From contig NZ_WWGH01000001.1 in assembly GCF_009865135.1 (NCBI RefSeq), forward strand, positions 4,092,001 to 4,156,000: 64,000 bases of DNA, read 5' to 3'. The translations under genes were made by a program, and so were the position numbers. The notes under the pieces were generated by a model, which searched no databases, had not been told where the DNA came from, and saw nothing but the letters and a program-made list of their open reading frames with translations. Below are positions 57,189 to 64,000 of the stretch, piece by piece (the first letter of the stretch is position 1; every line of letters starts with the position of its first letter). Origin of the DNA: Streptomyces sp. SID8374 (GTDB lineage Bacteria > Actinomycetota > Actinomycetes > Streptomycetales > Streptomycetaceae).

Positions 57189-57321
57189 GCCCTCCATCCA
57201 ACCCGATCGCCCGTCCGGCTGGAGAAACCTGTCCACAACCCCGGTGTGATGATCGGCCCGACCTTGCCCGCCTGTGGATAACGGCTCGCGCCCTTCCCAC
57301 CCCATGGGTAGCTTTCCGGAT

Positions 57322-58164
57322 ATGTACTCCCCGACTCCGCACGACTGGCAGGACGCCAACCGCGCACGCTGGGACGAGCGCGTGCCGATCCATGTGGTGA
57401 GCGACTTCTACGACCTGGAGGCGTTCCGGGCGGGCAAGGACGTGCTGCGCCCGTTCGAGCTGGCGGAGGTCGGCGAGGTGACGGGAAAGACCCTGCTGCA
57501 CCTCCAGTGCCACATCGGCCTGGACACCTTGTCCTGGGCGCGGCACGGCGCCGCGCAGGTGGTGGGCCTGGACTTCTCCGAGCCCGCCGTGGAGACCGCC
57601 CGCGGCCTCGCGGAATCGCTGGGCCTGGGCCCGGACCGCGCGGCGTTCGTGACGGCCGACGTGTACGACGCCGCGACGGCCGTCCCCGACTCCTCGTACG
57701 ACATCGTCTACACGGGCACCGGCGCGCTGAACTGGCTGCCCGACATGGAGCGCTGGGCCGAGACCGCCGCATCCCTGGTCGCGCCCGGGGGCTTCCTCTA
57801 CCTGGCGGAGTTCCACCCCCTCACGGACACGCTGGACGACGGGACCGGCTCGGTCGTCACCCACGACTACTTCAGCCGTGAGGCCTGGGTGGACGAGACC
57901 CCCGGGACGTACGCGGACTTCGACGCGCCGACCGTGCACAACCGCAGCGTCGAGTGGCAGCACCCGCTGGGCGAGGTGGTGACGGCGTTGGCGGCGACCG
58001 GCCTGCGGATCGAGTTCCTCCACGAACACGAGGCCACGCTCTTCCCGCGCTTCGGCACGCTGGAGCGCCACGCGGACGGCCACTACCGCTTCCCGGCGGA
58101 CCGCCCGCGGATCCCGCTGATGTACTCGATCAAGGCCGCAAAACCCCAGCCATCCCGGGCATAA
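57322..58164 (+). CDS. SAM-dependent methyltransferase, class I
   Basis: 280-residue Rossmann-like methyltransferase. Motif I is LLHLQCHIGLDTLSWARHGAAQVVGLDFSEPAVETARGLAE, with the acidic loop VGLDFS, motif II in FVTADVYDAATAVPDSSYDIVYTGTGALNWL, and YTGTGALNWLPDMERWAETAASLVAPGGFLYLAEFHP is motif III. It is cytosolic with no membrane segment. Upstream ATG at 57304 would add a few residues; 57322 is favoured because its N-terminus begins the conserved part. The substrate is unknown. Confidence 0.85.
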   Translation: MYSPTPHDWQDANRARWDERVPIHVVSDFYDLEAFRAGKDVLRPFELAEVGEVTGKTLLHLQCHIGLDTLSWARHGAAQVVGLDFSEPAVETARGLAESLGLGPDRAAFVTADVYDAATAVPDSSYDIVYTGTGALNWLPDMERWAETAASLVAPGGFLYLAEFHPLTDTLDDGTGSVVTHDYFSREAWVDETPGTYADFDAPTVHNRSVEWQHPLGEVVTALAATGLRIEFLHEHEATLFPRFGTLERHADGHYRFPADRPRIPLMYSIKAAKPQPSRA

Positions 58165-58222
58165 CAGCAGCTCAGCAGTGTCTCCGGGGGCGATTGTCAG
58201 TGCCACGGGCCACACTCCTCCC

Positions 58223-58633
58223 ATGACGGACGACACCAGCAGAATCATCACCACAGCAGGCCTGCGCACAGCAGTGGAGACGTACTGGGCGACGGCCGAC
58301 GCCCGAGACTGGGACGCCTTCGCGGCGACCCTGGCGGACGAGGTGGTGTACGAGCTTCCGCAGACCAGGGAACGCATCCACGGCAAGGACCGCTACGTCC
58401 GCTTCAACCAGGAGTACCCGGGCGACTGGCATGTCCGGATCGAACGGATCGTCGCGGACGCGGAGGGCCGGCAGGCCGCCGCGCGGACCGAGTTCACGGT
58501 CGGCCCGGAGGAGATGCACGCCATCCACTTCTTCACCTTCGACGCCCGGGGCCTGATCACCGGAGTGACGGACTTCTGGCCGGAGGCGTACGAACCCCCG
58601 GCGGGCCGGGAGCACTTGGTGGAGAGGTACTGA
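58223..58633 (+). CDS. SnoaL-like NTF2-superfamily protein
   Basis: 136-residue protein of the SnoaL-like, nuclear transport factor 2 type. LRTAVETYWATADARDWDAFAATLADEVVYELPQTRERIHGKDRYVRFNQEYPGDWHVRIERIVADAEGRQAAARTEFTV and HAIHFFTFDARGLITGVTDFWPEAYEPP make up the typical cone-shaped fold that binds small molecules. ATG 58223 is the start with a weak ribosome site. Role unknown; it is too general for prediction. Confidence 0.82.
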   Translation: MTDDTSRIITTAGLRTAVETYWATADARDWDAFAATLADEVVYELPQTRERIHGKDRYVRFNQEYPGDWHVRIERIVADAEGRQAAARTEFTVGPEEMHAIHFFTFDARGLITGVTDFWPEAYEPPAGREHLVERY

Positions 58634-58715
58634 TCCGCCCGCGCTCCGCAACACGCGAAGGCGGCCCACCGGACCCACCGGCGAACCGCCTCCCTGCAAG
58701 CGGGCGGTGCGTTGG

Positions 58716-59522
58716 CTAAACGGCCGACCGGAAGGCAGGCAGATACCCGCCCGACTGTCCGGCCGCGGTCGGGTGGTACGAGTTGTAGACAGGCACGGTC
58801 ACACTGTGGAGCCAGGCGTCACCGGAGCACAGCTCATGCCCGGTGAACTCGTCGACGACGCTGGAGAAGGTGAACCCGGCATCGGCGGCCCGCTTGGCGA
58901 GGACCCCGTTCAGCACGTCCGAAGCGTCGTTGATCGCGGCCCGCTCGGCCTCGGTGAGCCCGGCGATGCAGCTGCCCGACAGCTGGTAGAAGCGCGGATA
59001 CCCGAGGACGACGACCTGGGCGGCGGGAGCCCCGGCGCGGATGCTGCTGTACAGCGAATCGAGGCTGCCGGGCAGGGAGCTGTTCATCTCGGCGACCGCG
59101 GCGTTGACGCGGCTGATGCAGGTGGCCTCGCTCCCCAGCACGCAGTCCTGCATGACATCGGCGAACCCGACATCGTTGCCTCCGGCCGTAACGCTGACCA
59201 GCGTGGTGGACGCGTCCAACGCCCCGAGCTGACCACTGGCGACGGAAGCGGTGGTAGCACCCGAGCAGGCGACGAAGGCGAACGAGGTGGGGGAGTTCGC
59301 CGCCGCCCACAGCTGTGGATAGGCGTTGGCGCTGCGACGGCAGTCACCACTGTCAGGGAGGTAGTCCCCGGCACCGACACCGGAGGAGTAGGAGTCACCG
59401 AGCGCGACATAACCGCCGGCCGCCTCGGAGTCCGCCGCGACGGCGGCCCCGGCAACACCGAGAGTGGCCACGGCGGCGAGTGCGAGAGTGGATAGGGATG
59501 CCCAGAACCTACGTACGGACAT
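58716..59522 (-). CDS. Secreted SGNH/GDSL hydrolase (lipase/esterase)
   Basis: 268-residue exported lipase/esterase. The signal peptide is residues 1-30 (ALAAVATLGVAGAAVAA). GDSYSSG with nucleophile Ser44 is block I, GGNDVGF is block III and the catalytic His lies in NSYHPTAAGQ near the C-terminus. Several Cys residues form disulfides. It resembles the Streptomyces rimosus secreted lipase. ATG 59522 has an AAGG-type ribosome site and an upstream gap of over 500 bp to the tRNA. Convergent with the SnoaL-like gene. Confidence 0.93.
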   Translation of the reverse strand: MSVRRFWASLSTLALAAVATLGVAGAAVAADSEAAGGYVALGDSYSSGVGAGDYLPDSGDCRRSANAYPQLWAAANSPTSFAFVACSGATTASVASGQLGALDASTTLVSVTAGGNDVGFADVMQDCVLGSEATCISRVNAAVAEMNSSLPGSLDSLYSSIRAGAPAAQVVVLGYPRFYQLSGSCIAGLTEAERAAINDASDVLNGVLAKRAADAGFTFSSVVDEFTGHELCSGDAWLHSVTVPVYNSYHPTAAGQSGGYLPAFRSAV

Positions 59523-60034
59523 GGCTGCCGACCTTCGAAGTGTGGGGGGCGGGTGGGGGGTTGAAGGAGCGATGCAGTTTCTAGCAGCTCGCGGTACCCA
59601 CCGGTAATGCCCACGCAAGAAGTCGTCTGATATGCCCGGATGATCGCGCGGAGCCCGATGCTCCGCGCGTAGATAAACCCCCAACTCCGTGTCGAACCAG
59701 CCAAGTTCAAGAAAATGTTGTGTACCCGAACGCCCCTACCCGACGGCGATTCGGCCCGGACGCAGGCCCGCTGGAGCCCCCTCCCGGCCCCCAAGTCCAA
59801 CCGAACGGCTCAATCAGGCCGCCCTCCACTCGACGTGATCGCGGCGCGGCCTCCACTGCACTGCGAGCCGGGGCGGAATGCGGGGCGCGATGTGCCCGGT
59901 GCCTTGGTGGTGGTGGGGGGCCTGTGACAGCTCTCCGTTGTGTGGTGATCGCATCGGCGGACGGCCTGGATGCGCCCCGGAGCAGTAGTTACCTGGAGTA
60001 GTAGTCACGCAGACACGCAAGCGCACACAAAGTC
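59523..60034. other. Gap between lipase gene and tRNA terminator
   Basis: No gene is supported. A hairpin with a 9-bp stem (CGCGCGGAG with CTCCGCGCG) is at 59645-59669. The lipase promoter is expected near 59560-59720, where the sequence becomes less GC-rich, but no distinct boxes are assigned. Confidence 0.5.
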
Positions 60035-60066
60035 GAGGGCCGGTACTGATTTCAGTACCGGCCCTC
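60035..60066 (-). terminator. Terminator of tRNA-Pro
   Basis: Perfect 15-bp stem with a 2-bp centre (arms 60035-60049 and 60052-60066), 18 bp past the 3' end of the tRNA on the minus strand, followed by a short T-rich stretch. Confidence 0.8.
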
Positions 60067-60084
60067 TGACCTGCTGCTCAGCTG

Positions 60085-60158
60085 TCGGGGTGGCGGGATT
60101 TGAACCCACGACCTCTTCGTCCCGAACGAAGCGCGCTGCCAAGCTGCGCTACACCCCG
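60085..60158 (-). tRNA. tRNA-Pro (anticodon CGG)
   Basis: The cloverleaf is complete: acceptor CGGGGTG paired with CACCCCG, D-arm GCGC/GCGC, anticodon stem CTTCG/CGAAG with the loop TTCGGGA (anticodon CGG, reading CCG codons), variable AGGTC and T-arm GTGGG TTCAAAT CCCGC. The discriminator is A and CCA is not encoded. A strong terminator follows. It reads proline CCG, the dominant proline codon of high-GC genomes. Confidence 0.95.
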
Positions 60159-60248
60159 ATGCCCACCGGTCTCCCGGCGACATCGATTACTTTAGCCCAC
60201 CTGCGGCCGGAGGCGAAATCCGCTTTCTTCGGCCCTGGCCCCCGCCCC

Positions 60249-61187
60249 TCAGTCCCGCCCCACCAGCGTCAGCAGCGTGACCTCGGGCGGGCAGGCGAAG
60301 CGGACCGGGGTGTAGCGGTTGGTGCCGCAGCCTGCGGAGACGTGGAGGTAGGCGCGGTGGGCGCCCGCCGTGTGGGTGGAGAGGCCCTTGACCCGGTCCG
60401 TGTCCAGGTCGCAGTTGGTGACCAGGGCCCCGTAGAAGGGGATGCACAGCTGGCCGCCGTGGGTGTGGCCCGCCAGGATCAGGGGGTAGCCGTCGGCCGT
60501 GAAGGCGTCCAGGGAGCGCAGGTACGGGGCGTGGACCACGCCGATGGAGAGGTCCACGCCGGTCTCGGGGCCGCCCTGGACCTCGGCGTAACGGTCGCGC
60601 TTGATGTGCGGGTCGTCCAGGCCCGTGAACGCGATCTCCGTGCCGTCCAGCTTGAGCCGGCCCCGGGTGTTCGTCAGGTTCAGCCAGCCCGCCTCGTCGA
60701 AGGCGTCCCGCATCGGCTCCCACGGGTTGTGCACGACGCCGACCGCGGGCTCGTTGCCGTTGAGGCCGTGCTTGCCCTGGACCTTCTCCAGGAGGTAGCG
60801 GCCGGGGTTGCGCAGCTTCGGCCCGTAGTAGTCGTTGGAGCCGAAGACGTACACCCCCGGGAACTCCATCAGCGGGCCGAGCGCGTCCAGCACCTCGGGC
60901 ACGGCCTCCGGGTCGGAGAGGTTGTCGCCCGTGTTCACGACGAAGTCGGGGCGCAGGCCCGCCAGCGACTGGAGCCAGGCGCGCTTCTTGCGCTGACCGC
61001 TCACCATGTGGATGTCGGACACCTGGAGGACGCGCAACGGACGGGCGCCGTGCGGGAGTACGGGGACGGTCACCCGCCGCAGGCGGAACGAGCGGGCCTC
61101 GAATCCGGCGGCGTAGGCGAGGCCGGCAGCGCCGACCGCCGCACCGACTGCCGTGACTTTCAGGGGTACTCCGTAGCGTGCGCGCAT
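60249..61187 (-). CDS. Metallophosphoesterase with N-terminal membrane anchor
   Basis: 312-residue phosphoesterase. An N-terminal hydrophobic segment (LKVTAVGAAVGAAGLAYAAGF, residues 9-29) anchors or exports it. Metal-binding motifs: VLQVSDIHMVS (DxH), VNTGDNLSDP (GDxx), FGSNDYYG (in place of GNH[DE]) and AGHTHGGQLCIPF (GHxH). The family resembles YaeI-type phosphodiesterases or lipid phosphatases; the substrate is unknown. ATG 61187 begins the helix; an open frame to 61250 is not supported. Divergent from the GatB/YqeY gene. Confidence 0.9.
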   Translation of the reverse strand: MRARYGVPLKVTAVGAAVGAAGLAYAAGFEARSFRLRRVTVPVLPHGARPLRVLQVSDIHMVSGQRKKRAWLQSLAGLRPDFVVNTGDNLSDPEAVPEVLDALGPLMEFPGVYVFGSNDYYGPKLRNPGRYLLEKVQGKHGLNGNEPAVGVVHNPWEPMRDAFDEAGWLNLTNTRGRLKLDGTEIAFTGLDDPHIKRDRYAEVQGGPETGVDLSIGVVHAPYLRSLDAFTADGYPLILAGHTHGGQLCIPFYGALVTNCDLDTDRVKGLSTHTAGAHRAYLHVSAGCGTNRYTPVRFACPPEVTLLTLVGRD

Positions 61188-61266
61188 GTGTCCATCGTCG
61201 CAGACACGGTGCTGCGAGCGGAAAACCGGAGGGCGGCGGACACTCCGCACCTGTCACAATCACGGC

Positions 61267-61731
61267 ATGACCACGCTCAAGTCCAAGCTCAAGGAAGACC
61301 TCCACACGGCCATGAAGGCGCGTGACGAGCTGACCTCGTCCACCCTTCGGCTCACCCTCACCGCGATCACCAAGGAAGAGGTCAGCGGCAAGTCGGCGCG
61401 CGAGCTCTCCGACGACGAGGTGCAGAAGGTGATCGCCAAGGAGGCGAAGAAGCGCCGCGAGGCGGCCGAGGCGTTCGCCCAGGGCGGCCGGACCGAGCAG
61501 GCCGAGCGGGAGAAAGCGGAGGGCGAGCTGCTGGACGGCTACCTCCCCAAGCAGCTCACCGACGACGAGCTGAACGCGATCGTGGCGTCCGCCGTCGAGG
61601 AGGCCAAGGCCGCCGGAGCCGAGGGGCCGCGCGCCATGGGCGCCGTCATGAAGATCGTCAACCCCAAGGTGGCCGGTCTCGCCGAGGGCGGCCGGGTCGC
61701 CGCCGCGGTGAAGAAGCTCCTCGCGGGCTGA
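61267..61731 (+). CDS. GatB/YqeY domain protein
   Basis: 154-residue helical protein whose family resembles the tail of GatB, the tRNA-dependent amidotransferase subunit. MTTLKSKLKEDLHTAMKARDELTSSTLRLTLTAITKEEV, AAEAFAQGGRTEQAEREKAEGELLDGYLPKQLTDDEL and GPRAMGAVMKIVNPKVAGLAEGGRVAAAVKKLL are conserved. It probably binds tRNA or ribosome-linked RNA; no catalytic role is assigned. ATG 61267 has no strong ribosome site visible. A bidirectional terminator separates it from the PBP gene. Confidence 0.93.
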   Translation: MTTLKSKLKEDLHTAMKARDELTSSTLRLTLTAITKEEVSGKSARELSDDEVQKVIAKEAKKRREAAEAFAQGGRTEQAEREKAEGELLDGYLPKQLTDDELNAIVASAVEEAKAAGAEGPRAMGAVMKIVNPKVAGLAEGGRVAAAVKKLLAG

Positions 61732-61751
61732 GACCGTACGTATGTGAAAAA

Positions 61752-61791
61752 AAGGGGGGCGTCCCGGTCGACGGACCGGGGCGCCCCCCTT
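61752..61791. terminator. Bidirectional terminator between yqeY-type and PBP genes
   Basis: 17-bp stem with one G-T wobble (GGGGGG and CCCCCC tracts) around CGACGG, preceded by a seven-A run, so a T-run follows in the minus direction. Confidence 0.85.
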
Positions 61792-61803
61792 CGTACGGGC
61801 AGA

Positions 61804-64000
61804 TCAGGGGCCTGACCTGCCGCCGCCCCGCTGGTCGTCATCGCCGCCGGTGCCGGTGCCGCCGATCAGGCCGGGCGGGAGCTGGATGCCGCCGGGCCGG
61901 TTGCGGCCGGGCTTGCCGTCCTCGCGGTCCTCGTCGCCGCCGCGGCCACCGTCCTCCTTCTCCTTGTCCTCCTTCTCCTTCGCCCGGGGGACGGAGACGT
62001 GGTTGAACTGCGGAGTCTCGGAGGCGTCGAGTGCGCCGGTCATGGCGATCCGCCAGATCGGTCCTGGGAGGCAGCCACCGCAGACCTTGTCGTAGTACTG
62101 GCCGCCGATGGTGACGTTGAACATCGAGCTCTTCTCGCCGACGTCGTCACCGACCCACACCGCGGTGGAGAGGTTCGGCGTGTACCCGACGAACCAGGCG
62201 TCCTTGCGGTCGTTCGTCGTACCGGTCTTGCCCGCGTTGTCGCGGTCGCTCAGCCCGGCCTGCGTACCGGTGCCGTCCTCGACGACGCCCTTGAGCATCT
62301 GGTTGATGGTGTCCGCGGTGTTCTCGCTCATCGCACGCGAGCACTTCGACTTCGGGACCTTGACCTTCTTGCCGTTCGGGTCGGTGATCGACTCGATGGC
62401 GATGGGCGTGCAGTACGTGCCCCGGTTGGCGAACGCGGCGTACGCGCCGGCCATGGAGAGCGGGGTGCTCACCTCACTGCCCAGGGTGATCGACGGGTTC
62501 TCGACGATCTTCTTGCCGTCACCGCGCTCGTAACCGACCTTCTTCGCCATCTCCACGGTCTCGCAGAGGCCGGCCTTCTGCTCCAGCAGCGCGAAGTAGG
62601 TGTTGATGGACTTGCCGAGCGCGCTGGTCATGTCCCAGGAGCCCTTCTCGGACTCCAGCTCGTTCTGCAAGGGCCAGTCCGCGTAGCCCGCCGGGGAGCC
62701 GGTGCAGTTGCGGAAGTCCTGCTCCTTGAGGGTCATCTTCCAGTCCGTCGAGAACGACGTCGCAGGGGTGATGCCCTTCTCCAGCGCCGCTGCCGCGGTG
62801 AACGGCTTGAACGTGGAGCCGACCTGGAAGCCGTACGTGCTGCCGCCCATCTTGTTGCTGACGGCGAGGTTCAGCACAGTCTCGTTCTGCTTCTGGTCCA
62901 AGCCGTACGGGCGGGACTGGCCCATCGAGAGGATCTTGCCGCTGCCCGGCTGCACCTGCACCACGGAGGCCGCGAACTTGTCGTCCTTGTTGACCTTCGC
63001 GGTCGCGGCCTCGTTGGCGGCCTTCTGGGCGCGCGGGTCGAGGGTGGTCTTGATGGTGAGCCCGCCGAGGTTCCAGAGCTTGGAGCGCTCCTCCTCGGTC
63101 TCGCCGAATGCCGGGTCGGTCAGGATCGTCTTGCGTACGTAGTCGCAGAAGAACCCGGAACCGCTGACGGCCGTGATGCAGCCGTTCTTCGGCTTGCTGA
63201 CCTTCAGCTTGATCGGGGTCTCCATGGCCTTGTCGGCCTCGGCCTGCGAGATGGCGCGGGTGGCGGCCATCCGGGTCAGCACGGTGTTACGGCGCTTGGT
63301 GGCCTCCTCCGTGTCGTTGACCGGGTCGTAGCGGGTCGGCGACTGGACGATGCCGGCGAGCAGCGCGGCCTCCTCCACCTTCAGGTCCTTGGCGTGCTTG
63401 GAGAAGTACCGCTGGGACGCGGCCTCGACGCCGTACGCCTGCTGGCCGAAGAAGGTGATGTTGAGGTAGTTCTCCAGGATCTTCTTCTTGCCGAGCTCCT
63501 CCTCGACCTGGATCGCGTACTTCAGCTCACGGACCTTGCGGCCGAGCGTCTGCTGGGTGGCCTGCGCGACCTTCTCCTGGTCGTCGCCCGCCTCCTCGAC
63601 GAACACGTTCTTCACGTACTGCTGGGTGAGGGTCGACGCGCCCTGCGCGGTCCCGCCCGTCTGTACGTTGCGGTTCATCGCGCGCAGGATGCCCTTGAGG
63701 TCGACCGCCCCGTGCTCGTAGAAGCGGGAGTCCTCGATCGCGATGATCGCGTCCTGCATGTACGGGGAGATGTCCTTGAGCGGGACCACGGTGCGGTCGC
63801 GCGAGTAGACCGTCGCGATCGGTCCGCCGTCGCGGTCCAGGATCGTGGTCCGCTGGCTGAGCGGCGGAGTCTTCAGGTTGGAGGGGATCTCGTCGAATCC
63901 TTCGACCGTCCCCTTGGCGGCGAGCCCCAACGCTCCGGCTGCGGGCAGCGCGATGCCTGCCAGGACAGCTCCGGAGAGCGCGGCGACACCGAGGAACTTG
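61804..64000 (-). CDS. Class A penicillin-binding protein (partial, 5' end outside the window)
   Basis: Bifunctional peptidoglycan synthase; the 5' end lies beyond the window. The visible part (over 730 codons) starts inside the N-terminal membrane helix (KFLGVAALSGAVLAGIALPAAGALGLAA). The GT51 transglycosylase domain shows EDSRFYEHGAVDLKGILRA and GGTAQGASTLTQQYVKN; the transpeptidase has the nucleophile motif in GSTFKPF (Ser of SxxK), SINTYFALLE (SxN) and AGKTGTTNDRKDAWFVGYTP (KTG). The C-terminus is Asp/Glu/Lys/Arg/Gly rich. It polymerises and cross-links peptidoglycan outside the membrane and is a target of beta-lactams. Confidence 0.95.
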   Translation of the reverse strand, partial: KFLGVAALSGAVLAGIALPAAGALGLAAKGTVEGFDEIPSNLKTPPLSQRTTILDRDGGPIATVYSRDRTVVPLKDISPYMQDAIIAIEDSRFYEHGAVDLKGILRAMNRNVQTGGTAQGASTLTQQYVKNVFVEEAGDDQEKVAQATQQTLGRKVRELKYAIQVEEELGKKKILENYLNITFFGQQAYGVEAASQRYFSKHAKDLKVEEAALLAGIVQSPTRYDPVNDTEEATKRRNTVLTRMAATRAISQAEADKAMETPIKLKVSKPKNGCITAVSGSGFFCDYVRKTILTDPAFGETEEERSKLWNLGGLTIKTTLDPRAQKAANEAATAKVNKDDKFAASVVQVQPGSGKILSMGQSRPYGLDQKQNETVLNLAVSNKMGGSTYGFQVGSTFKPFTAAAALEKGITPATSFSTDWKMTLKEQDFRNCTGSPAGYADWPLQNELESEKGSWDMTSALGKSINTYFALLEQKAGLCETVEMAKKVGYERGDGKKIVENPSITLGSEVSTPLSMAGAYAAFANRGTYCTPIAIESITDPNGKKVKVPKSKCSRAMSENTADTINQMLKGVVEDGTGTQAGLSDRDNAGKTGTTNDRKDAWFVGYTPNLSTAVWVGDDVGEKSSMFNVTIGGQYYDKVCGGCLPGPIWRIAMTGALDASETPQFNHVSVPRAKEKEDKEKEDGGRGGDEDREDGKPGRNRPGGIQLPPGLIGGTGTGGDDDQRGGGRSGP

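Noticed and set aside
57185..57772. Minus-strand open frame inside the methyltransferase region
   Set aside because: Arg/Pro/Ser-rich shadow of the real plus-strand methyltransferase gene.

Overview
The window is a high-GC chromosomal segment of a Streptomyces or a very close relative. The evidence is the extreme third-position GC bias, frequent GTG starts and GGAGG-type ribosome sites, and many families typical of that genus: SigE-family and ECF sigma factors, an XRE(Scr1-type)-DUF397 pair, DUF3151, DUF5063 and a CBM5/12-GH19 chitinase. From memory of S. coelicolor, the order fbaA, kynA/kynU, purA, ybaB/recR, lysC/asd, sigE-type sigma and class A PBP is the conserved core-arm gene order. There is no phage, integron, CRISPR array or complete insertion sequence; one fold-back element is a possible miniature transposable element.

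Layout. 0-11 kb: fructose-bisphosphate aldolase, a MalY/PatB-type C-S lyase/aminotransferase, a DHA2 drug exporter, DUF3151, then a tryptophan-to-anthranilate set (kynA, kynU and a formamidase-like hydrolase), an NmrA-like reductase and a NarL-type two-component pair. 11-17 kb: a cytochrome P450, DUF1876 and a diacylglycerol-kinase-like gene divergent from purA, then a membrane-anchored PstS-like protein. 16.5-19.1 kb: an operon of a small unknown protein, a polyprenyl diphosphate synthase and an MpaB/Lcp-type oxygenase. 19.5-25.8 kb: a chitinase with the classical direct-repeat promoter, an ECF sigma/CU044_5270 pair, an extra sliding clamp preceded by the fold-back element, and a PucR-like regulator. 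25.8-32.9 kb: a cell-surface/redox region with a secreted propeller/Ig protein, an ice-binding-fold (DUF3494) protein with a long Gly/Thr/His tail, the DUF5819-HTTM-DCC trio and the XRE-DUF397 pair. 33-45 kb: GNAT, TetR, two MFS-type or small membrane proteins, a Ser/Thr kinase, a MarR/DJ-1 operon with two palindromic operators, a class III aminotransferase, a GntR regulator and an orphan SLATT-type 2TM protein beside an array of 64-bp repeats. 45-52 kb: ybaB, recR, DUF5063, two stress/enzyme-like small proteins, and the lysC-asd aspartate pathway pair. 52-64 kb: SigE-type sigma with a huge low-complexity membrane partner, SURF1, an S9 peptidase, a methyltransferase, a SnoaL-like protein, a secreted SGNH lipase, tRNA-Pro(CGG), a metallophosphoesterase, a GatB/YqeY protein and the 3' part of a class A penicillin-binding protein that runs off the window.

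Themes. (1) A GC-rich palindromic repeat (core roughly GCCCGTCCGGCGnTTGAGGAC) recurs in intergenic DNA and in at least two genes supplies the stop codon and a short C-terminal tail. (2) Low-complexity Gly/Ala/Pro minisatellites expand inside several membrane or secreted proteins. (3) Several convergent gene pairs overlap at their 3' ends. (4) The most suggestive little-studied modules are DUF5819-HTTM-DCC next to the ice-binding-fold protein, the polyprenyl synthase/MpaB oxygenase operon, and the SLATT protein. No function has been demonstrated for any of these here; the assignments are by family recognition from the translated sequence only.
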